Source: Rhodosorus marinus (taxonomy: Eukaryota > Rhodophyta > Stylonematophyceae > Stylonematales > Stylonemataceae). From it: a stretch of 64,000 nt of DNA. The notes beneath the pieces were generated by a model, which worked only from the letters and a program-made list of their open reading frames with translations, was not told the origin of the DNA and did not search any database. The stretch is taken from contig JAMWBK010000009.1 in the NCBI GenBank assembly GCA_029953675.1, forward strand, positions 310,001 to 374,000, read 5' to 3'. Positions 56,827 to 64,000 of the stretch are shown one piece after another. A program made the position numbers and the translations under genes. Position 1 is the first letter of the stretch. Each line of letters starts with the position of its first letter.

Positions 56827-59011
56827 TTATAACCTGTCCTTGTAATAGCGGTATGCTTTTGCTGTTCCGTATGCAACGCCGCTGATTACTGCAATGGCTG
56901 CAACGAGCTTCAGTGACGTCACAAGGGCGCTTCCCGACGGCTCATCAAAGTACGTCGGACAGGCAATATGAGGATACAAGCCTACTCCAATGAGCTGTTT
57001 GTACAAGTCAGCGTCCTCCTTGATCTTCGAGGAGATGTTCACGGGTTCTGGGAGGCCATGAATCTCGGTAAACTCTGATGGGCGTATTTCGTATCTCTGC
57101 GATACAGGCTCCTGCTCCGTCTTCGTTGCCACGAAGACAGTCGGAAGTGAATGCCGTACTTTCTTGAGTTCCTCATAAGTTCTTGCGATGAACTCAAAGC
57201 TCGTAGGATCCGTAACATCATACACAAAGCAGACCATATCACATGTATCAAGCAACCCTTTGGATATAGTGAGATCAGCGATCTCCTTGTCCGAGATCTA
57301 TTTGAGAACGATACACAGCAAGGCGTAGGAACGTCAGCACGAAATCGCTCGAAGTTTTGCAAATGGACGAAACAGCCAACGAACCTCTTTCATAATTAGG
57401 CCATACGGTCTTCCCTTCTCGATCTCTATCGTTCTCGCTGCCGCCACATCCTTGTCGCACGGAACCGATTCCGCGCTGAACGGTTGCCCTGTCAGCCCGC
57501 GGATGAGTTCAGTTTTGCCCGATTTGGAGCTACCTATGACGTAACAGTAGAAGACCTCCCTCGTCACCACCTTGCTCCTGCGATCCCTCCGACGACGTCG
57601 TGTAATTCGCACTGCCGTCGCTGGCTCCCCGGAGTATCCCATGTACACAATGGTTAGTAGAGCACTTCGGAAATCGTCGAAAAGGAACAAGTTCCATCTG
57701 TCGAGAAAGGCCTCCTTTGTCATGTAACCCGCCGTAGCCGATTGCACGGTCCACCTTACAAGCGTGGGGTCCCACGGGTACTCTGGGCAGGTGGAGAACA
57801 GATCCCGGAGTTCATCGGGCGACAAAAGACCATCCTTGTCAGCATCCGCAGTTTCAAAACTAGTCAATAGGAATTCCTTCCCTTTCTCCGACAGTTCTAC
57901 GCTCTGGTCATCCGCCTTTGACAAATTGATGTTTGCGTAGGTGTCGCTTAACCTCAAATCATCATTGTACCCAAACGTACGGAGCACGATCCAAGTTGTC
58001 TCTATTCGGCCCTTCTCGATGAACAATCTGTGGAGGAAAATGAAGCCCGGCAGCGACAGGTGGCCGTTCGCTGTTAGACCTCCCGGGCAGTTGGCACGTA
58101 CAACGTTCTTCACTCCCGCAAGCTCTTCAGCATTTAAATGTACATTGAAGCAGGTGTATTGAAAGTCATTCAGTTCCTTGTCGTTGAGCTCTCCATTCTT
58201 GTCCTTGTCGCAGAGGCGGAACACGCGAGAAAGCGCGGCCTTCGCGGCTGGGCGTAGCGAGTGCGAAGATACGTCGAACAGCGGGGTTGTTGGGTGAATA
58301 ACCGCTCTCTGGGCGAAGTACAGAACCTCATAAATATTGAACTCAACCTTGGCCGAGCACTGAATACAAGCTTCTACCTCACGAAACTCCTCCATTATCG
58401 GCTTGATTGTACGCTCAACGTTCGAGTCGCTATACTCCTCCTTAGGGAGGTCCTGCTTATTCCCGACGAGGATGACCGGTACATCCAGACCGAGCTCCCT
58501 CATCCTTGGCAGCCATTTGGTTTTGACGCGATCAAGCGTCTCAGTTCTCACCAGGTCGTAAACGAGTACTACGACATCGGCCCTGTTTAGCTCAGATTCT
58601 ACTTCGTTGAGGACGTTCGATGTATCTACAATAGTGGCGGAGACAGGTTCTGGCGCAACTTCTGGCGGTATCGTTACTGGAGGGTGCACCTCAGGCACCT
58701 GCATCATAAGATTCATTCACTCGTTCTTCAGACCACAAAATGTTTGTTGCAGGGAGAATCCAGTCATACATCACTTGGTTTTTTTGCTCACATTTTCCTC
58801 GGCAAAGCTCTTCGAGATCAGACATCGTATAATCGACGTCTTCCCTACCCCATCTGATAAAAGGACGCAAACATAATCCCATTCTTTAGTACGCCAACTC
58901 CTACGCCCCCAAGCCGCTCTACAAGCAAAACAACCAAAACTTCAAACAGCAAAGAAAGCCAGAGTAAAACTCACCATCACCACAAATCACGATCCTGATA
59001 TGGCTCTTCAT
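56827..59011 (-). CDS. RHOT: Miro, mitochondrial Rho GTPase
   Basis: Miro is a tail-anchored outer-mitochondrial-membrane GTPase that links mitochondria to transport and to ER contacts. Four exons join in phase (59011-58975, 58853-58792, 58698-57385, 57297-56827), giving 627 residues, the usual size. GTPase 1 has IRIVICGDDGVGKTS (P-loop across intron 1), the switch region VPEVHPPVTIPPEV, VDTS and VGNKQD. Two EF-hand loops follow: DKDKNGELNDKEL (near 58200) and DADKDGLLSPDEL (near 57830). The C-terminal GTPase-like domain starts GSSKSGKTELIRGLTGQPFS and ends with ATKTEQ. The terminal membrane anchor is LVAAIAVISGVAYGTAKAYR plus a short basic tail. The start was chosen because the short first exon encodes only the first beta strand, as required by phase. 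Confidence 0.95.
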
Positions 59012-61645
59012 CCGGCCGGTCTTCCCCCCCCCCCCTCCCCGCCTGCCCCCTTCACACACAGATCCCCCGACAACCAAAAAACAAACTGCACACAAAACTC
59101 TGAATGAAATCCAAGACCTTTCAACCTTCTTAAGCCTCCATAACCTTCCCCCCCTCCACACACACACACACACACACACACACCCCTCAAACACCTAATA
59201 CCTATATCATCCACCCTCCCTCCTCCCTCCCCACTAGACCCAATTCTCCAAGCTCAAGTCATCCACTTCAATCAACGTCAATCCTCAAATTTCAAGTTTT
59301 TAAAAGGCCCTCCACGACAACTCAATCATCATCCAATTTTCCTAATAAAAAATGCTGCCTGGATGGATTTCCTCTAACCCCCCCCTCCCTCCTCCTCGCA
59401 AAATTTCATTGCCGCCGGATTTTTGCCCCTGAGTAAATTACACGATGTTATGATGGAATCTCGATATCCCCACCCTCTGGATATAATTTTTGTTCTTTCA
59501 CAAATAATTTAGAGGGCACCGCACGATTTTTAGATTTGCTTCAGAGTTTGCGCCTACCCGTAGTAAAAAATCTATCGAGCCCTTTGAAACTTAATATTAA
59601 AGGGGGGGGGGGATGTATAATTGTTGGGATATCGAGCGGAAAAAAAATCTGGTTATTGTTTTTATCTAGTTTTAGGCGGATTTTGATTGTTTGCACTCGA
59701 GCGAACTTTGTTTTTGAATAAATTTGCTTCACAATAGGCTTAAAAAGCGGGGTTTTTTAGAATATTTTGGGATGGACCGCCGTGGCTTGTTTTTTGGTAG
59801 ATTTGGGGTTGATGTAGGAAATAGTGCACAATTTCTATTCGATTTGGATGACAAAGTGATTGCTTGCGAGCGTCAAAGTCTGTGGGGCTCGTAGCAGAGG
59901 CTGGGAGGTTGTTGACCTTCACATTCAGTGGTCTAAGATGAAATTTTGAGTGTATGTTTTTGTTCAAATTGTTGACTTCTGAGCAGCTGTCTGCTTGGGT
60001 CGGGCCACACTCAGATGTCTCATTCAACCAGCTGAGCCTGATCGATTCGCGTTTCGAGGTGATTTCCGGGTGGAGTCATCAGGTCGATGACGGGGTTGAT
60101 CTGAGTTCCTGTATTTGATGTCATGCTTTAGATGGTTTCTAGATTCGTTGTATGATTTGATGGTCAGTTCTGAACTGAGCTTTTCTTGGACTGGACCAAG
60201 TACAATCAACCCGCGAGTCCTGATTCTACGGAATATGTATGGGCACAGGCTGGGTCGATCGACAAGATCACCATTAGCTAAGCTTCTGAGTCCCTTCGTT
60301 TTGAAGCTGACGGATTCAGGTGAGGAATCTCAGACGCTCAAACAGACAAGCCCAGCTTTGAGCAATCAAAATTAGCAGTTATCGAACTGCATGGCATTCG
60401 TTGACGACCAGACGGTGATCGACACAAATTGCTCACAGATCAGTTGGTGCGACCCGGTTAATTCGGGTTCGCTAGACTCTTGGACTCATGAAAATCAAGA
60501 AGATAGAACCAATTCCAAAGCGGGAGGGTCAGTATGGTAGGAACAAGGTCAAAACGCATCGCAGCCCGATGAAGGCGATTTTCCATTGAAAACCTAGTAC
60601 TTAAGACCCTCCCCTTCACGCGGTTATCGCTCCTCGCGCTGAAAACTTTCAAGCTACTCCAGTGTACGATCCGGAAAAGCCATCCCAGGTCTCTTACATC
60701 CCAATAGGTGAGCCGACCAGCTGGACAAACGCGCCAGAGTGCGACCAACCCTTCAACCCAAACCCCGCCCCCTCCCCCCGCAGGACAGACTGTCAAGCCT
60801 TTTTTAATTCAAAATCTCCATATTAAGCACCATAATCACTAGACGGGTTCGATTTCAACCCGGCGCGGAGATCCATTTATCCAGGGAAAAATCCTGGGGT
60901 ACGACTTTATATCTTCATCGATCAAACTATTTCTTTTTTTCACTATCCATCAATTCAACTCTACCATGCAGGGGTAGATATCATTCAACCGTGAAACGCA
61001 TGGGTCAAATCCCGACCAAGGGGTGAAAGGTACTCGAAAAGTCTGGGGTTATTTACTTTCTCAAATATTTTTTTGTTCTAGCTGACGTGAAACGTGAGGG
61101 GCTCAAAGTCTGTCTATTCGTGCGAAAAACCGTCCGTTTGCCATAAATAAATTTCCATTCTATTTTGCAATTATTTAGTAAAAGAAGCTCCCAAAAACCA
61201 ACGAAAATCAACGTCATTTGCATTATTTTGTATACACCCCTGAAATGAACACATTATACGATCTAACTGTCCTACGTAAAACTAAGAATATTAAGGGTTT
61301 TTAGGTAAATAATTATTCTCAAAAGGTTGTACTAGTAATGACTAATAAAATGTGCTAATTTTGGTTTTGGGTTTCTAGAGGAGGGGTGGTCTTCAGATCT
61401 TCACCGGAGATAGTTCAGGTTGGATCTTAACGGATTTTTTTATTAGTGGAACGATTTTATGGACGTAGGGATTTCGATGGGTTTTGATAAGCTCCACGGC
61501 TCTGCGGCTTTGAGGGATTTGGGGTGGGGGAGAAAGGCAGTGAGGTTGGTGAGGATCTCTTGGGAAGGTAAACACCAACGTCTTTTAAAACTACTAGGTT
61601 TTACGTACTTTATTGGAAAAACCATTTGTTGTTTGGAACGGAACG
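59012..61645. other. 2.6-kb intergenic region with simple repeats
   Basis: No gene is supported. It contains a CA dinucleotide tract (59157-59182), C-runs near 59025-59040, a G-run near 59602-59612 and several T-rich stretches. The part 61140-61370 is AT-rich. Open frames are short and compositional. The presumed promoter of the pyrophosphatase gene lies before 61646. Confidence 0.4.
59157..59182. repeat. (CA)n microsatellite
   Basis: An uninterrupted CA dinucleotide tract lies just upstream of the Miro gene, in its presumed leader or promoter on the - strand. Confidence 0.95.
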
Positions 61646-62743
61646 ATGATGCGGGTACAGGCAGGGTTTTTATCATCGACGGCGGTTTGCGGGCGGTCAG
61701 CGTCTCTGAAACCGTCTGTTTGTCGGGCTAGTGGATCTGTGTTTCAGACACAGAGGAGCTATCGAAGGGCCAATCTCGTCCGTGCGAACTTGAAGTATGT
61801 GGAGCATTCTCAATTTTGTGCTTTGTGCCGGATTGCGGTTTTGTGGATCAGTGGAGTTCTAATCGCAGAAACCTGACTGGATCGTTTCGTAGGACCATTG
61901 ATGAGGGTGAGCAGGGCACTCTGGAGTACCGCCTTGCTTTTCAGCAAGACAGCAAGAAGGTTTCCCCATGGCATGACGTTCCGCTTTACGCCAACGATGA
62001 AAAGACGCTGGTGAACTACGTTAACGAGATCCCCAAGGGAACCTCCGCGAAAATGGAGATTGCCACCGAGGAGGCCAACAATCCGATCAAGCAGGACGTG
62101 AAAAAAGGCGCACTCAGGTACGACCGGCCAAGTTACCTTTTCGGATCAATCGATCTTGCGTTTACATACTTCCCATATGCCCGATGTAGGTTCTACAAGT
62201 ACAGTGACTCGCTGATCAACTACGGTGCTCTTCCCCAGACATGGGAAGATCCGAACGAAAAGAACGAAGACACGGGATGCAACGGGGATAACGACCCAGT
62301 GGACGTTATTGAAATTAGTGCCGACGCGAAGCCAATGGGTAGGAAAATCACTACCGCTCAACGGAGACCGCACGATTTGCAGTTGCTAAAGGTCGTCGAT
62401 TCATGCAGGTGCTGTTTACGCTGTGAAGCCGTTTGGAATCTTGGCGCTTCTGGACGAAGGCGAAACTGACTGGAAGGTCCTGGCAATTGATGCGGCCGAT
62501 CCGAATGCTGAGAAGATCAACTCGGTGGAGGACGCGAATGAGATCTACCCAGGACTTGTGGACAAGGTAACCGATTGGTTCCGCATGTACAAGACCGCTG
62601 AGGGCAAGGGTGAGAACGAGTACGCCTTCGGAGGCAAAGCGAAAGACACTGCCTTCACCATGAGGATCATCGCCGAAACGCATGACAGCTACAACAAGCT
62701 CAAGGCCGGTGCTATCCCCAACGAAGACTTATCACTCAACTAA
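61646..62743 (+). CDS. PPA: Family I soluble inorganic pyrophosphatase, probably plastidial
   Basis: The enzyme hydrolyses pyrophosphate released by biosynthetic reactions. Four exons join in phase (61646-61794, 61893-62117, 62190-62338, 62409-62743), giving 285 residues. Exon 1 encodes an acid-free, serine/arginine-rich leader (MMRVQAGFLSSTAVCGRSAS), consistent with a plastid transit peptide. The core has HDVPLYANDEKTLVNYVNEI, EIPKGTSAKMEIATEEANNP, NYGALPQTWEDP and the family signature DNDPVDVIE with the metal-binding aspartates. Then follow GILALLDEGETDWKVLAID and DWFRMYKTAEGKGENEYAFG. A second ATG follows at 61649, so the start is uncertain by one codon. Family assignment is firm; plastid location is inferred. 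Confidence 0.94.
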
Positions 62744-63621
62744 ACGAGCACCACCACTGAGACAAACAGCAAAGGCCCACAACTTCTAGAAACCTCAGAC
62801 CTATAGACCTACAGCTCATGACGGGAGGGGCACATACTAGGGACTGGATGGCGAGCACATCACCGCATGTGCAGAATCGGCATAGAAGTTGGTCCCAGCG
62901 TTGCGTCAAAGTCTCGTATTGGAAAAAGCAACCGAAAACTCTCCCGACCTCGACCTTCAGAAAACTGAAAAGTCCGACTCGGAATCTAGATCCCAAAATC
63001 AAGCCGTGGTCTCCCCAACTCCTCTTCAAAGCTTGTACCATCCACCAATACTCAATCTACCGGAGAAACCATTCGGTTTCTTTGGTACCATCCACCAATA
63101 CTCAATCTACCAAAGAAACCGAATGGTTTCTCCGGTAGATTGAGTAGTTTTCAATGTCACCAAAGCAAAACACCCCGGACAGAATCGACAATCGATGGGG
63201 ACGAAGAACTCGATCCCATAGGAAACATATCAAAAATATGAACAAGACAGCGATCGTCTAATGTGCCAAACCGTTCCCTAAAACAGAAACGGAGACAAAA
63301 TATTGATGGCGATGAAGTCAGCCTTATCAAGCTGTGAACAAGGCGACCATCCATTCGGCGCCAAATTGAAACGGAGGTCACTCAGAAAAAGAGACAGCGA
63401 TCCCCTTTTTAATGGGAGGAAGGTCACACAACCTGATCGGTAGTTTGCACAAAGAAAAAGGCTCAAGGATATCCACTCATCGGAACAACGGAGGAAACTG
63501 ATTCCACGATGGGGGAAATATGATACGCCCACTAGTTGGAGAGAGATAAGGACCTGAGGCTGAGGGTGTTGGAATTCTGTTGACTTTTTCAGGGTTGAGC
63601 TTCGGGCGCCCCTGAAGAGAG
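62744..63621. other. Intergenic region with a foldback repeat
   Basis: No gene is seen between the pyrophosphatase stop and the stomatin-like gene. It contains the perfect inverted repeat at 63050-63145 (listed separately). Other open frames are short and unsupported. Confidence 0.4.
63050..63145. repeat. Perfect 36-bp inverted repeat with a 24-base loop
   Basis: The left arm (63050-63085, starting ACTCAATCTACCGGAGAAAC) is exactly complementary to the right arm (63110-63145, ending CCGGTAGATTGAGT). The loop repeats a direct-repeat unit: GTACCATCCACCAATACTCA occurs at 63035 and again at 63085. It lies about 300 bp downstream of the pyrophosphatase stop. It could form a strong hairpin in RNA or a cruciform in DNA, or be a foldback remnant of a mobile element. 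Confidence 0.93.
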
Positions 63622-64000
63622 ATGTATCATTCACCGTTAGCTCGACATGTCTTTCGACGAGGGGATTTGATAGGATGTATTGGTGACGGAAGAAGAAACC
63701 TTCATCGCACTGGCGTCGCGTTGAGGACTTTCCGAGGGGTGAGTTTTCGGTTTCTGTCTTTCCCCTGTGTTGAAAGAAGGTTACTCCAGTTCTTAACTAC
63801 TCCGACACGGACTCTGTGGATACGCCTAGGGAGATGGAACGAATTCATCCAGTCGTTCCAGGAAGCCCCTACCGATGAATCTTGGGATCATTGTAGTACC
63901 CCAACAATCGAACTACATTGTCGAAAGGTTCGGGAAATTTTATCGTCTGCTTAATCCTGGAATCGAGTTCCTTATTCCGCTCGTAGACCAGGTCGCATAC
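63622..64000 (+). CDS. STOML2: Stomatin-like protein 2 (SPFH domain), 5' part, cut by window end
   Basis: Stomatin-like protein 2 is a mitochondrial inner-membrane scaffold of the SPFH/prohibitin superfamily. Exon 1 (63622-63738) encodes a basic mitochondrial-type leader (MYHSPLARHVFRRGDLIGCI). Exon 2 starts at 63830 after the acceptor GCCTAG and reads GDGTNSSSRSRKPLPMNLGI, then the family-typical VPQQSNYIVERFGKFYRLLN and PGIEFLIPLVDQVAY, up to the window edge. The match to the SLP-2 start (VPQQxxxVVERxGRFxRILxPG) is close. The unspliced frame from 63622 to 63954 is open too, but it misses the SPFH motif. The gene is incomplete here, so the length cannot be judged. Confidence 0.88.

Noticed and set aside
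60841-61030. tRNA-like fragments (GGGTTCGATTTCAACCC near 60844, GGGTCAAATCCC near 61003)
   Set aside because: No matching acceptor, D and anticodon arms could be found at the right spacing.
63622-63954. Unspliced 110-residue frame at the start of the stomatin-like gene
   Set aside because: Only the spliced reading (63738 to 63830) reaches the SPFH motif VPQQSNYIVERFGKF in phase.

Overview
This is nuclear DNA of a photosynthetic eukaryote, most likely an alga of the Archaeplastida. Most genes are split by short GT-AG introns of roughly 50-150 bp, and reading frames, family motifs and splice phases agree across them. Plastid-type genes point to a photosynthetic host: an FDC2-like ferredoxin, MenD of phylloquinone/menaquinone synthesis, plant-type EPSP synthase, a soluble pyrophosphatase with a transit-like leader, and a YgfZ/IBA57-type folate protein with a plastid-like leader. 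MenD is not fused to MenC/MenH here as in the green-lineage PHYLLO protein. The exact lineage (red alga or another group) is an inference I cannot settle.

Layout. 0-9.2 kb: SMC5 (-), FDC2 ferredoxin (+), STE24 CAAX protease (+). 9.4-21 kb: a large PPR-like organellar protein (-), unrecognised exons leading into MenD (+), mitochondrial intermediate peptidase (-). 21.8-31.4 kb: a membrane-anchored sphingomyelinase/polyphosphatase-like phosphoesterase (-), a short unknown gene, a two-domain AAA+ ATPase (+), a MED19-like Mediator subunit (+), SEC62 (+). 33.8-40.2 kb: MATE transporter (+), IBA57/YgfZ-like protein (-), EPSP synthase (+).

39.5-50.7 kb is the unusual part. About 3.49 kb running from inside EPSPS exon 4 through a complete 3-hydroxyisobutyryl-CoA hydrolase (HIBCH) gene is present twice in direct orientation. 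The two copies are separated by six units of a ~176-bp satellite. The second EPSPS copy is a 5'-truncated, frameshifted pseudogene, while both HIBCH copies are open. A ~1.7-kb, very acidic, polypurine-rich gene follows, and then the same satellite again. 50.9-64 kb: DCP1 (+), 3-hydroxyisobutyrate dehydrogenase (-), an AT-rich gap, Miro GTPase (-), soluble pyrophosphatase (+), and the start of a stomatin-like protein 2 gene (+) cut by the window edge.

Most neighbours are unrelated housekeeping genes, as expected in a compact eukaryotic genome. The clearest functional link is HIBCH (two copies) with HIBADH about 6-12 kb away, consecutive steps of mitochondrial valine breakdown. Several products are predicted mitochondrial (MIP, Miro, HIBCH, HIBADH, stomatin-like) or plastidial. 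Exon boundaries were worked out by hand from splice signals, reading phase and remembered family motifs; no alignment or database search was run.
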